DNA of 64,000 bases from the NCBI GenBank assembly GCA_964517325.1, contig CAZFBV010000001.1, positions 1 through 64,000 on the forward strand, read 5' to 3'. Both the position numbers and the translations under genes were made by a program. Positions 43,569 to 52,481 of this stretch are shown here, one piece after another. The notes beneath the pieces are model-generated. The model saw only the letters and a program-made list of their open reading frames with translations. It did not search any database and was not told where the DNA came from. Within the stretch, counting starts at the first letter, position 1. The number at the start of each line of letters is the position of its first letter. The stretch is from UBA12465 sp964517325 (GTDB lineage Bacteria; Patescibacteriota; Patescibacteriia; Patescibacteriales; UBA12465).

Positions 43569-45596
43569 ATGAGAAAACTGATAACATCTTTTTTTATTCT
43601 GTCTCTTTTTTTGGCAGAACCAGTTTTGGCTAATATTACGCCGAACGATTTTTATTATGGCAATCAATGGTATCTCTCGAAGATTAAGGCGGATAGCGCC
43701 TGGGATAAGATTGCCGGCAGTCCTGATATGGTAATTGCGGTCATCGATTCCGGCATTCAGATAAATCATCCCGATTTGAAAGATAATATCTGGAAGAATG
43801 CGCGGGAGATCCCCGGAAATAATATCGACGATGACGGCAACGGTTTCATCGATGATGCGAACGGTTGGGATTTCGTCAATAACACTCCTGATCCATCGCC
43901 GAAATTTACGGCTGGCTGGACCGAGGCCGGAGTCTCTCACGGCACTATGGTCGCCGGCATAATCGCCGCGAGCGGAAATAATAACGAAGGGATTGCCGGC
44001 GTCACTTGGCAAGCGCAGATCATGGCCTTAAAAGTCCTGAATGACAAAGGCGAAGGGAAGCTGAGCAATGTTATTAGAGCGATCGATTATGCCATCAATA
44101 ATGGCGCTGACATAATAAATTTAAGTTTCGTTTCTTTTAATTATAGCGACGGCCTGCAAGAAGCGATACGCCGCGCGCATAAGGCTGGCGTCATGATCGT
44201 AGCCGCTGCCGGCAATGAGCAGGCGGATGGCGTCGGCTATGATATTGATAAGACCCCGATTTATCCGGCCTGTTATGACGGCGATCTTGGCGAAAATATG
44301 GTGATCGGCGTGGCCGCGACCGACGCGCTTGACCAGAAAGCGAAATTTTCCAGCTATGGCTCCCGTTGCGTCGACTTGGTCGCTCCAGGCATCAGCTTCT
44401 TCAGTGCGACAACCGCCGGTAGCGTGCCTGATTTTCCTAATAAGCTCTATGACGGCTATTGGTCGGGAACTTCCATGGCCGCGCCTCAAATTTCCGCAAC
44501 CCTGGCTCTGATCGCCCAAGCTAATCCGGAATTGAGCCGCCGTGAAATAGTCAATATCTTATTCGCTTCGACCGATAATATCAGCCGGCTTAATCCTGAT
44601 TATGCGGGCAAGCTCGGCAACGGACGCTTGAATGTCGATCAGGCGGTGGAGATGGCTAAAGAGAAATTATATAGCCGTAACGGGCGCTTAATCGTCTTGC
44701 CGCAGACCGCTGCCAAGAATAAGGAAACTAGGCTGACAGCCGCGACCGGCGATCTGGTCAGTAAATTGCCTTTGGATATCAAAGGAGGAGAAAGCATCGC
44801 CACCGGAGATGTCAATGGCGATGGCATCGACGAAATAGTGATCGGCTCGGGGACGAACAGCGAGCCGAAGATCATGATTTATAGTCCGGCCGGGAAATTA
44901 ATCAAGCAGATTTTGGCTTATGACAAATATTTCCGCGGCGGTTTGAGCGTCGCCTTGGTGGATATCGATGGCGATGAACAGATGGAAATTGCCGCTGCTC
45001 AAGCGGCGCGAGGCACGGGCCAAGTGAAGATTTTCAATTATAACGGGCAATTGAAGAAACAATTCTTAGTCGATAGCCGCTATTGGCGCGGTGGGCTTAA
45101 TCTGGCCGCCGGGGATATCGACGGCGATGGCGATCAGGAGATAGTGGCCGCTTACGGCTCCGGTTCCGAGCCGATGGTCAAGATGTTCCATACTAACGGT
45201 AAGATTATGGGAGCTTTCTTGGCTTATGAAAAGAAATTTCGCGGCGGCGTGAAGGTGGCCATTGCGAATCTGAACGGCCGTAAGGATCATGATCGGGCGG
45301 AAATAATCGTTTCCCCGGGGAAAGGCCGGGATCCGCAAATCAAGATATTTGATAATCATGGCCGCATGGTCCGTCAATTCTTAGCCTATAATCGCAATTG
45401 GCAGGGCGGAGTGAATCTGTCTGCCGGCGATCTGGATAATGACGGCTTGCCGGAAATAGCGACCGCCGCTCAGGCCGGGGCCGCACCGCACGTCCGCGTC
45501 TTCAGCGCTCGCGGCGAACTGATGGAATCTTTCTATGCCTGGGAGGAAAACTGGAACGGCGGCGTCAATATTGGTATAATAAAGATCAATAACTAA
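43569..45596 (+). CDS. Secreted subtilisin-like S8 protease with FG-GAP-like repeats
   Basis: A 675-aa exported serine protease. The signal peptide is at about 1-21. The catalytic triad is Asp60 (AVIDSG), His124 (SHGTMVAGI) and Ser302 (SGTSMAAP), with oxyanion Asn216 (AAGNE). A short linker leads to five beta-propeller-like FG-GAP/VCBS repeats in the C-terminal half, with GDVNGDGIDEI, DIDGDEQMEI, DIDGDGDQEI, a divergent fourth and DLDNDGLPEI. Each repeat ends in a W- or F-R-G-G-type strand. Such repeats bind calcium and often mediate surface contact. It likely degrades or processes proteins outside the cell. The ATG at 43569 is used because the signal peptide starts there. Confidence 0.92.
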   Translation: MRKLITSFFILSLFLAEPVLANITPNDFYYGNQWYLSKIKADSAWDKIAGSPDMVIAVIDSGIQINHPDLKDNIWKNAREIPGNNIDDDGNGFIDDANGWDFVNNTPDPSPKFTAGWTEAGVSHGTMVAGIIAASGNNNEGIAGVTWQAQIMALKVLNDKGEGKLSNVIRAIDYAINNGADIINLSFVSFNYSDGLQEAIRRAHKAGVMIVAAAGNEQADGVGYDIDKTPIYPACYDGDLGENMVIGVAATDALDQKAKFSSYGSRCVDLVAPGISFFSATTAGSVPDFPNKLYDGYWSGTSMAAPQISATLALIAQANPELSRREIVNILFASTDNISRLNPDYAGKLGNGRLNVDQAVEMAKEKLYSRNGRLIVLPQTAAKNKETRLTAATGDLVSKLPLDIKGGESIATGDVNGDGIDEIVIGSGTNSEPKIMIYSPAGKLIKQILAYDKYFRGGLSVALVDIDGDEQMEIAAAQAARGTGQVKIFNYNGQLKKQFLVDSRYWRGGLNLAAGDIDGDGDQEIVAAYGSGSEPMVKMFHTNGKIMGAFLAYEKKFRGGVKVAIANLNGRKDHDRAEIIVSPGKGRDPQIKIFDNHGRMVRQFLAYNRNWQGGVNLSAGDLDNDGLPEIATAAQAGAAPHVRVFSARGELMESFYAWEENWNGGVNIGIIKINN

Positions 45597-45603
45597 TAAC
45601 CAT

Positions 45604-46626
45604 ATGTCTAAGCAAGTCATCTTTGATAAGAAGAACATTCTTGTCGCCGGCGGCGCCGGTTTTATCGGCTCCCATCTTTGCGACGAGCTGCTCAAGACCG
45701 ACAAGGTCATCTGCGTGGATAACTTCATCACCGGCAGCGAGCGCAATATCGACCATCTGCTCGCTAATCCTGATTTTATCTTTATCAATTATGACCTGTC
45801 TAAGCCCCTGGATTTGGAAGCGATTCCGGAATTGAAAAAATTCAAGATAGAATTCCAGGGTTTGCAAGAGATCTATAATTTAGCCTGCCCCATGTCGCCG
45901 CGCCGTTTTCTGGAAAATCGCTTAGCCACCATCATGGCTAATTCCTATGTCGTCAAGAATCTCCTGGATATGGCCGTAAAGTACAATTCCAAGCTATTGC
46001 AGTTCTCATCGTCGGTCGTCTATGGCCCGCGCCGGTCGGATAATCCCGAACTTAAAGTTAAGGAAACCGATCTGGGTACAGTCGATCAATTATCGGAACG
46101 CAGCTCTTATGACGAAGGCAAGCGCTTCGCCGAAACGGTAGTCAGCAATTATCGGTCTCTCTATAACGTCGACGCGCGCATCATGCGCCTTTTCCGCATC
46201 TATGGGCCGCGCATGGAAGCTAACGACGATCAGATGATTCCGGATTTTATCAAGAATGCTCTGGATAATAACGATATAATCATCAATGGCGACGAAAAAT
46301 TTTCTTCATCATTCTGTTATATCGATGATGTTGTCGATGCTGTCGGTAAGTTCATGAACTCCGAATTGCCTGGGCCGATCAACATCGGTTCCGACGTGGA
46401 CGCTAATCTGACCGATATAGTCAAGATGATCATCTCGCTGACGGGCTCCAGCTCTAAGATCACCTATGCTGAGAATAAGCTGTTCCTGAGCGAATTGGTT
46501 CTGCCCGATATCCATCAGGCGCGCAATGAGCTCGGCTGGATGCCGGTCGTGACGCTCGAGAATGGATTGAAGAAGACGATTTTCGATATCGAAGCCAATA
46601 AGAGATTGCAGGGGTTTGGATTCTAA
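45604..46626 (+). CDS. NAD-dependent epimerase/decarboxylase (UXS-like)
   Basis: A 340-aa extended short-chain dehydrogenase. NAD loop GGAGFIGSHLCDELL (about 16-30), the UXS-like CVDNFITGSERNI, LACPMSPRRF (the UXS hallmark ACPASP is here ACPMSP), and Tyr169/Lys173 in the SSYDEGKR signature. These point to UDP-glucuronate decarboxylase, which forms UDP-xylose, or a close epimerase. Its product could feed the neighbouring glycosyltransferases. It follows the protease by seven bases and precedes a terminator. Confidence 0.85.
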   Translation: MSKQVIFDKKNILVAGGAGFIGSHLCDELLKTDKVICVDNFITGSERNIDHLLANPDFIFINYDLSKPLDLEAIPELKKFKIEFQGLQEIYNLACPMSPRRFLENRLATIMANSYVVKNLLDMAVKYNSKLLQFSSSVVYGPRRSDNPELKVKETDLGTVDQLSERSSYDEGKRFAETVVSNYRSLYNVDARIMRLFRIYGPRMEANDDQMIPDFIKNALDNNDIIINGDEKFSSSFCYIDDVVDAVGKFMNSELPGPINIGSDVDANLTDIVKMIISLTGSSSKITYAENKLFLSELVLPDIHQARNELGWMPVVTLENGLKKTIFDIEANKRLQGFGF

Positions 46627-46660
46627 TAAGATCGGATATAGGGATAAAGATATAGGGATA

Positions 46661-46690
46661 AAAAAGACCGGTTTGATCCGGTCTTTTTAA
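46661..46690. terminator. Bidirectional intrinsic terminator
   Basis: A perfect 11-bp stem (46661-46671 with 46678-46688) with A and T tracts at the ends. A 14-bp tandem duplication (46635-46648 and 46649-46662) precedes it. Confidence 0.85.
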
Positions 46691-46719
46691 ATAGTCTTAT
46701 CGTGTAAATTAGGAGATGA

Positions 46720-47799
46720 TTATTTTTTGTCAGCCATCATGAGTATCTTCTCGATCAGATCGTTTTCATTTCCCGGCGCAAAAAGGAGATCGCTTCTTTC
46801 CGTCAGCTCCGGAATGCCGCCGAGGCGGGAAGCGATGACCGGCAGGCCGGCGGCATGGGCGCCGTAAATAGTCGTCGGAGAATTCTCATAACACAAGGAA
46901 GGGACGATCAAACAATCGCTAGCAATTTTTAATTTATCGGTTTCTTCATATGAGAGAGGCGGGGAAATCTTGATGCGTGCGTCGTCCTTGGCCGCCTCTT
47001 TGGCTTTCTCCAGGGCTTGGCCGCCGCCACGCACCGCGATAGTCAGAGCCAGTTCCGGCCGTTTTATCTTTTTAAAAGCATTGATGAGCAGGAAGATGCC
47101 TTTCTGTTCTTCGATCTGTCCGATGAAAAGGAAATTTTTGGCCGGGCCGGTCTTGCTTTGGCCGGCAATCCCGATCTGCGGCCAGACAAAAGGCCTGATT
47201 TCTTGTTCAGAATCTTTGAAGAAGCCGCGCTGCTTATGCATTTCTAAGAGCCAGTCGGAAGGGGAGATGATCTTATTCGGAGAAGCGAAGAATAAGCGCG
47301 TCAGAGCCTGATATATTTTGGCGCCGGAATTATTGATCTTTCTTTCCTGCCCGAAGATCATCAGTCCCGACGGATGCAGGAGCTGGATATCATGCAGAAA
47401 ATGTTCGTGGCGGATGTTCAGCTTTCTCAAAACGATCGGAGTCATGAAGCCCAACCCCATCAGGTTATGAGTGATGACCAGGTCGGGTTTTTCTGATTCC
47501 AGGATGGTTTTAATATGGCGGGTCTTGCGGAAAGAAAAAATATCGCAGATGTGCCAGCCGACGCGATAGAGCCGAGAATGCTTGTTTAAATTATAGAATT
47601 CTGAATCTAGATGATATATCTTTTCTCCGGCCGGCTCCTTTCCGTCAACCCAAACTCGTTTGCCTGTTTTCGGCCGCGTCGTAATCAGGAAGACTTCATG
47701 CCCGGATTGGCGCAAATCGCTAGCCATGAGCTTGACGGCCGTTTCGGCGCCGCCGCGGCTATATTCTCCGTATAAATTATGCATCAAGCCTATCTTCAT
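46720..47799 (-). CDS. GT4-family glycosyltransferase
   Basis: A 359-aa GT-B enzyme beginning MKIGLMHNLYGEYSRGGAET, followed by THNLMGLGF, FIGQIEEQKGIFLLI and VPSLCYENSPTTIYGAHAAGLP. In this last motif the second Glu of E-x7-E is Gly, unusual for an active family member. The SRGGAE N-terminal loop and H-bearing HNL are typical. It is the last gene of a minus-strand operon that starts at 50926. A role in surface-glycan assembly is inferred from its neighbours. Confidence 0.87.
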   Translation of the reverse strand: MKIGLMHNLYGEYSRGGAETAVKLMASDLRQSGHEVFLITTRPKTGKRVWVDGKEPAGEKIYHLDSEFYNLNKHSRLYRVGWHICDIFSFRKTRHIKTILESEKPDLVITHNLMGLGFMTPIVLRKLNIRHEHFLHDIQLLHPSGLMIFGQERKINNSGAKIYQALTRLFFASPNKIISPSDWLLEMHKQRGFFKDSEQEIRPFVWPQIGIAGQSKTGPAKNFLFIGQIEEQKGIFLLINAFKKIKRPELALTIAVRGGGQALEKAKEAAKDDARIKISPPLSYEETDKLKIASDCLIVPSLCYENSPTTIYGAHAAGLPVIASRLGGIPELTERSDLLFAPGNENDLIEKILMMADKK

Positions 47800-47800
47800 A

Positions 47801-48928
47801 TCATTTGAATAATCCTTTAAGTTTAGCGGCCATCAGGCTATCGCCATATTTTTTTTCTGCCAGGATCCTCGCTTTTTCCGCCATTTTTACGGCCATTGAT
47901 TTATCGCTCATGAATAACCTCAGCTTCTTTTCCAGATCGAAGACGCTTCCGGGTTCAATCAGCCATCCTTCTTCGCCGTCATTAAAGATCCGGCGGACGC
48001 CGGGCAGATCGGAAGCCATGACCGGCACGCCGCAAGCCAGAGCTTCTATCAGGACGATGCCGAAAGCTTCATTGCCGTTGATGGAAGGGAGAACTAGCAG
48101 ATCAGCTTTTTGATAGGTGCGGATCAGGTCGGCCTCGCTCAACTTGCCGGTGAACCTGACTTTCTTATCGAGATTGAGGCGCAGCGATAGGGCTTCATAT
48201 TCGAGACGCTTGTCGCCTTCGCCGGCGATAATCAGCTCAAAATTAAGGTCGCTCAGGCCGGCCGCGGCGCGCAAGAGCACTTCCACCCCTTTGAAATAAT
48301 GGGCGCGGTCGAGCGCGCCGACAAAGAGTAAATCAAAGCGGTCTTTCTTGATGAATTTGGCGCTGACGAAATTCACTATTTCTTTAGCCTTCGCCAGCAG
48401 GATATTATCGGCCGGCATCTTCATCTCTCTCGGTCGGAATTTATCCAGATTGACAGAGAAGGGTATCTCGCGGAATTTTTCCGAGTGGGCTTCATAATAA
48501 TCTTTTATCTGGGATTGCTTCACGTAATCCAGGCTGGCCGTGACGATCAGTTCGGCTTGTTTCAATAAGGATGCGCGGATGAAGCGGCTCGGCAGGCTCA
48601 ATATTTTAGCCAGCGGATTCAGGCCGACGACGTCCATATGATAGTGGACTATCAGTTTCGTCCTCTTGTTGAATATCTTGAAGAGCCAGACGATTTCCGC
48701 CGTGCCGAAATAAGGATAGTGAAGATAGATATAATCGAACGATCTCAAGCGCCAGAGCAGAGAGCCTAAAACAGAACCGTGGCCATATTTCAGCCACGGT
48801 TTTGTATTATAAGGCGTGAAGTCGACGACTTCATGTTCGGTCCTCAGTATCTGGCTGATGCGGCTGGCGCTGTTGCCCATGCCGCCGGCATAAGGCGGGA
48901 AAGCGCAGACGATAGAAGCGATTTTCAT
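47801..48928 (-). CDS. GT4-family glycosyltransferase
   Basis: A 375-aa GT-B enzyme. It begins IASIVCAFPPYAGGMGNSA and later has FVGALDRAHYFKGVEVLLRA, and an intact E-x7-E in NEAFGIVLIEALACGVPVMA. Its sequence IYLHYPYFG fits the mannosyltransferase-like subgroup. One base separates its stop from the next gene's start, so the two GT4 genes are tightly coupled. Donor and acceptor unknown. Confidence 0.9.
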   Translation of the reverse strand: MKIASIVCAFPPYAGGMGNSASRISQILRTEHEVVDFTPYNTKPWLKYGHGSVLGSLLWRLRSFDYIYLHYPYFGTAEIVWLFKIFNKRTKLIVHYHMDVVGLNPLAKILSLPSRFIRASLLKQAELIVTASLDYVKQSQIKDYYEAHSEKFREIPFSVNLDKFRPREMKMPADNILLAKAKEIVNFVSAKFIKKDRFDLLFVGALDRAHYFKGVEVLLRAAAGLSDLNFELIIAGEGDKRLEYEALSLRLNLDKKVRFTGKLSEADLIRTYQKADLLVLPSINGNEAFGIVLIEALACGVPVMASDLPGVRRIFNDGEEGWLIEPGSVFDLEKKLRLFMSDKSMAVKMAEKARILAEKKYGDSLMAAKLKGLFK

Positions 48929-48930
48929 GT

Positions 48931-49251
48931 TTATTTCTTTAAGGTTATCTGGCGGACGATTTCGGTCAGGCTCCTGTCCATCTTAGCCAGGTCTAATCTG
49001 AGCCGGAAGACCAGGTAGAACAAGGCTAGGACGGCGATATAGATCAGGAAATTGATGCCGCTGCCGGAAAAGCCGAGCCAAGCGACGAAACGGTCTATAG
49101 TCTTGATAAAAATGATGGCGGCCGCGGCTATCAGCCAGAAGACGAGCCATAAAGTGAATTCGTTATTGCTGATCTGGTTCTTTTTTTTCTGCGCGACCAG
49201 GCGCAAGACAAAAAAGAGGATGATGACGATAGCGATTATCTGCTGTAGCAT
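48931..49251 (-). CDS. DUF2304 membrane protein
   Basis: A 106-aa protein with three membrane helices (about 2-20, 33-52, 63-82) and the closing amphipathic, basic segment RLRLDLAKMDRSLTEIVRQI characteristic of DUF2304. Such proteins often stand beside dolichyl-phosphate-mannose-synthase-like GT2 genes and are thought to assist them in the membrane. That is the arrangement here. It starts two bases before the following GT4 gene. Confidence 0.85.
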   Translation of the reverse strand: MLQQIIAIVIILFFVLRLVAQKKKNQISNNEFTLWLVFWLIAAAAIIFIKTIDRFVAWLGFSGSGINFLIYIAVLALFYLVFRLRLDLAKMDRSLTEIVRQITLKK

Positions 49252-49256
49252 ATTAT

Positions 49257-49919
49257 TTATTTTATTATCTTATGTATCAATAGATCTTTGGCAACCTTGA
49301 ATCCTCCGGAAAGCTTCTGTCCGAAATGATGATAGACGACGGTAATCGGCACTTCTGTCACTCGCAGTTTCTCTCGGAAGGCTTTTATCTGGATTTCGCT
49401 GTTGTGAGCCATTTCTCGGTTGCTTATTCGGATTTTCTCGGCGGCTAAGCGGCTCATCGCCCGGAAGCCGTTCTGCGGGTCGCTCAGCTTTATGCCCAGG
49501 ATCACGCGAGTGAAGATTCGCGCGAGCGGCATGATCAAATATCTCTTGACCGGCGGCAGATTAGCTTTCTTGCCTAAGAAGCGGGAGCCGAAGACGATAT
49601 CGGCACGTCCTGCTATTATCGGTGCGACCATATCTTTTATTTCCGCGGCCAAGAATTGGTCGTCAGCATCGAAATGGACAATGATATCGGCGCCATGGTC
49701 TAAAGCGTAATCATTGCCAGTCTGGAGAGCTGCGCCTTGGCCGCGGTTAATCGGATGGCGGAAGACGGTCGCACCGGCCATTTCGGCGGCCGCGGCGGTA
49801 TCGTCGCCGGAGCCGTCGTCCACGACGACGATCTCATCGACAAAAGGCCGAGCGCCGGCAATGACTTTAGCGATATTCTTTCCTTCATTCCAGGCAGGGA
49901 TGACGCAGATTATCTTCAT
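49257..49919 (-). CDS. GT2-family polyprenyl-phosphate sugar synthase-like
   Basis: A 220-aa GT-A enzyme of the dolichol-phosphate mannosyltransferase (DPM1-like) type. It opens IICVIPAWNEGKNIAKVI, with VVDDGSGDD, the metal-binding FDADDQF, and FGSRFLGKKA followed by GFRAMSR and EMAHNSEIQIKA. It transfers a sugar from a nucleotide to polyprenyl phosphate, making a donor for transferases outside the cell. It has no C-terminal membrane helices, so the DUF2304 neighbour may supply the membrane part. The ATG overlaps the stop of the ATPase gene (ATGA). Confidence 0.88.
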   Translation of the reverse strand: MKIICVIPAWNEGKNIAKVIAGARPFVDEIVVVDDGSGDDTAAAAEMAGATVFRHPINRGQGAALQTGNDYALDHGADIIVHFDADDQFLAAEIKDMVAPIIAGRADIVFGSRFLGKKANLPPVKRYLIMPLARIFTRVILGIKLSDPQNGFRAMSRLAAEKIRISNREMAHNSEIQIKAFREKLRVTEVPITVVYHHFGQKLSGGFKVAKDLLIHKIIK

Positions 49920-50926
49920 ATTAATCCTTCTTTCTTTTTTCTGGCTTTGTCATGAGCGAGCGGGCGGAAGCCGTCCTTGAGCGCTGTCTTTTCCAGTTCT
50001 GCGCAATAGCTTTCCGGTTCTTGTCCGCTCTTTTCAATCAGCAGTCTTTTTAGAGACGGCGTAATCGGCAAGATTTCGAACAAGCCGATTTCTTTCCGCC
50101 GGTCGCGGCTAGATTTTCCGATTTTTCTCTTCATAGCGGCCAGCCGCTGATTCACGATTATCTTAAGGTTATCCAGCTTTAATTTCAAGGGCAGCTTGGC
50201 CGCCATGATTTTATGGAGCGTTTTGAAAGAATCGGCAGCGGTGACGGTTCCGAAGACTAGGCGGCCGCTATCGGCTGCTCGGATAGCGTATTCCAGCAAT
50301 TCAGGATTATCCAGATCGTCAGTAAAGATTATTTCCGAATCCAGCTTGAGCAATTTTTCCCAGTTAGCATTGGTCGGAAGCAGAGAAACGACTCCCGGAA
50401 TCTCATAGGCGGCCTGTCTTTGCAAGGAATAAATGCTCTTGTTAGAATCGCCCAGCTCGAGAAGCAGGGAATTGAGAGTGGCGCTCTTGCCTTCGCCTTC
50501 GGGAGAACTGATAATCACCAGGCCTGATTTCAGATCAAGAGATTTTTTCAGTCCTTGGAGATCGGTTTTCTGCAGGCCGATCCGGTTGAGGCGCCAAAGG
50601 GTGAATGGCCTATTGATGAGATTGATGATTATCTTTTCGCCGTTCGCTTCCGGCAGGATAGTCAGATAAAAATTCAAGCAGCCGGATTTATGGGGCAGCC
50701 GGCAATATTTGCGAGCGATGAATTCTCCGGGAGCGACGGCTAATATCTTTCTTAGGCTAGAAAATAATTCATGTTCCAGCCTTTTGGGCAAGACCAGGCT
50801 CTGTTTCTCCCGTCCCGAGAAATAGCAGTCCAGGATAAGCCGGCCATCCCGAAGCGAGATGACTAGATTATCCGCTCCCTCGCCGGCGGCATAATTGAAT
50901 ATTTTAGTGATAATTTTTTGGCTCAT
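49916..50926 (-). CDS. Degenerate GspE/PilB-like secretion ATPase
   Basis: A 336-aa protein with the layout of type II secretion/type IV pilus ATPases: an N-terminal PAS-like half and an ATPase core with Walker A SPEGEGKS (141-148). The Asp box and Walker B are replaced by LDSEIIFTDDLDNPE (195-209), and the His box, normally T-x-H-T-N, is GTVTAADS (226-233). So several catalytic motifs are eroded. The usual zinc cysteine cluster is also absent. It leads a glycosyltransferase operon with no pilus genes, so a new or regulatory role is possible. It has an extended -10 box just before the ATG. Confidence 0.8.
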   Translation of the reverse strand: MSQKIITKIFNYAAGEGADNLVISLRDGRLILDCYFSGREKQSLVLPKRLEHELFSSLRKILAVAPGEFIARKYCRLPHKSGCLNFYLTILPEANGEKIIINLINRPFTLWRLNRIGLQKTDLQGLKKSLDLKSGLVIISSPEGEGKSATLNSLLLELGDSNKSIYSLQRQAAYEIPGVVSLLPTNANWEKLLKLDSEIIFTDDLDNPELLEYAIRAADSGRLVFGTVTAADSFKTLHKIMAAKLPLKLKLDNLKIIVNQRLAAMKRKIGKSSRDRRKEIGLFEILPITPSLKRLLIEKSGQEPESYCAELEKTALKDGFRPLAHDKARKKKEGLI

Positions 50927-50935
50927 AATATCTTA

Positions 50936-50943
50936 ATTATAAC
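50936..50943 (-). promoter_or_regulatory. Extended -10 box just before the GspE-like gene
   Basis: TGTTATAAT on the minus strand ends nine bases before the ATG at 50926. The mRNA would be leaderless or have only a few leader bases. Confidence 0.55.
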
Positions 50944-51007
50944 ATAGTTTTGTATTATTTTAAAATGTGATAAACTGAAAATAAATAGATTATTTTCTTA
51001 TTTTTTT

Positions 51008-51421
51008 ATGGTTTATTCTAATCTTTACGCCCGTTTTTACTCTTTTTGTCAAGAGATAAGGACCGCTGGCGCGGCGCTTTGGCGTTTTATCCCTAGCCGC
51101 TTCTATCTGGGGTTGGCCGCTTTGTTCCAAATTGCCATCTGGTTGCAGGCGGTTTTCATCTATCGGCATCTGAGCGGAGAGCTGTTGGTCCTCCATTATA
51201 ATATTGATTTCGGCATCGATCTCGTCGGCGCGCCTTGGCATATTTTCTTTTATCCGCTTTACGCCCTCGGTATCTTCGTTTTGAACTGGATCATGGCCGC
51301 TGCGCTGCATCGCCGCCAATATTTTCGACTGTTCGCCAATATCTTATTGACCGCAGCCGAATTATTCTCGCTGTTCATCAGCCTGGCTCTGATGTTTATC
51401 TATTTGATTAATTTTAGATAA
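51008..51421 (+). CDS. Hypothetical membrane protein, 137 aa
   Basis: Not recognised by family. It has three hydrophobic helices (about residues 32-52, 77-99 and 108-134). The loop LHYNIDFGIDLVGAPW between the first two is distinctive and probably conserved. Short basic stretches flank each helix. It stands nine bases before mraY on the same strand, so it is probably co-transcribed with the wall genes. It may be an accessory membrane protein in wall synthesis, but that rests on position alone. Confidence 0.72.
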   Translation: MVYSNLYARFYSFCQEIRTAGAALWRFIPSRFYLGLAALFQIAIWLQAVFIYRHLSGELLVLHYNIDFGIDLVGAPWHIFFYPLYALGIFVLNWIMAAALHRRQYFRLFANILLTAAELFSLFISLALMFIYLINFR

Positions 51422-51429
51422 TTTTCCTT

Positions 51430-52479
51430 ATGATGGAATTCTACGTCGTTAAGATTTTGTTTTTTTCCGCCCTGGCTTTTATTTTTACGATCATTGTCGC
51501 GCCGATCCTGACCCACTATCTCTATAAGTATAAATTAGGGAAGAAGATCCGGAACAGCGGGGAGACGCCGATCTTCAGCGAGCTGCATGCCCATAAAGAG
51601 GGAACTCCGACTATGGGAGGAATTCTTATCTGGGGGACTGTTCTGATCTTTATCCTCGGTTTTTCCGTTTTGAGCAGCTTGTTCCCGGGAAATATTTTCC
51701 AGCATCTTAATTTTTTATCCCGTTCGGAAACATTATTGCCTTTAGGCGCTCTGATCATTTCCGCGCTTATCGGCTTATTCGACGATTGGCTGGATGTGCG
51801 CGGCAAAGGCGTTCTTGGCGGCGGCGGCCTGAAATTGCGCCATCGCTTGCTTATATACACGCTCATCGCCATCGCCGGCGCGCTTTGGTTCTATTTCAAG
51901 CTGGATTGGACCGTCTTCCATGTGCCTTTTTTGGGAAATTTTGAGATCGGTGCTTGGTATATCCCGATATTCATTTTTATCATCGTCGCCACCTCTTTTT
52001 CCGTTAACGAAACCGACGGTCTCGACGGCTTGGCTGGCGGGACCCTGGCGATCGCTTTCGCCACTTATGGCATCATCGCCTTCATGCTGGGCCGTTATGA
52101 ATTAGCCACTTTCTGCGGCGTTATCATCGGCGCTTTGCTCGCTTTCTTATGGTTCAATATTCCGCCCGCCCGTTTCTATATGGGCGATACCGGTTCTATG
52201 AGCTTGGGCGTGACTCTCGGCATCATCGCGATGCTCACTAATAATTCGCTTCTTCTGATCTTTGTCGGATTGATTTTCCTGCTAGAATCCTTGTCGGTCA
52301 TTATCCAGGTCTTGTCTAAAAAGCTGCGCGGCCGCAAAGTCTTCTTGTCGGCGCCTATCCATCATCATTATCAGGCTAAAGGCTGGCCGGAAGCGAAGGT
52401 TGTCATGCGTTTTTGGGTGATAGCGATCATCGGCGCGGCTATCGGCCTGACGATCTTCTTGTTAGATCAGAAATTCTAA
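51430..52479 (+). CDS. mraY: Phospho-N-acetylmuramoyl-pentapeptide transferase
   Basis: A 349-aa integral membrane enzyme. HKEGTPTMGGILI, the catalytic NETDGLDGLAGG, YMGDTGSM and the C-terminal HHHYQAKGWPE (split from PIHHH) are the MraY hallmarks. It transfers phospho-MurNAc-pentapeptide to undecaprenyl phosphate, giving lipid I, the first membrane step of peptidoglycan. It opens the cluster mraY-ftsW-murG-murC-ABC-murB. murD, murE and murF are not in the window. Confidence 0.97.
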   Translation: MMEFYVVKILFFSALAFIFTIIVAPILTHYLYKYKLGKKIRNSGETPIFSELHAHKEGTPTMGGILIWGTVLIFILGFSVLSSLFPGNIFQHLNFLSRSETLLPLGALIISALIGLFDDWLDVRGKGVLGGGGLKLRHRLLIYTLIAIAGALWFYFKLDWTVFHVPFLGNFEIGAWYIPIFIFIIVATSFSVNETDGLDGLAGGTLAIAFATYGIIAFMLGRYELATFCGVIIGALLAFLWFNIPPARFYMGDTGSMSLGVTLGIIAMLTNNSLLLIFVGLIFLLESLSVIIQVLSKKLRGRKVFLSAPIHHHYQAKGWPEAKVVMRFWVIAIIGAAIGLTIFLLDQKF

Positions 52480-52481
52480 CT

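Noticed and set aside
46635..46662. 14-bp tandem repeat as a functional element
   Set aside because: It has only two copies directly before a terminator, most likely simple slippage.
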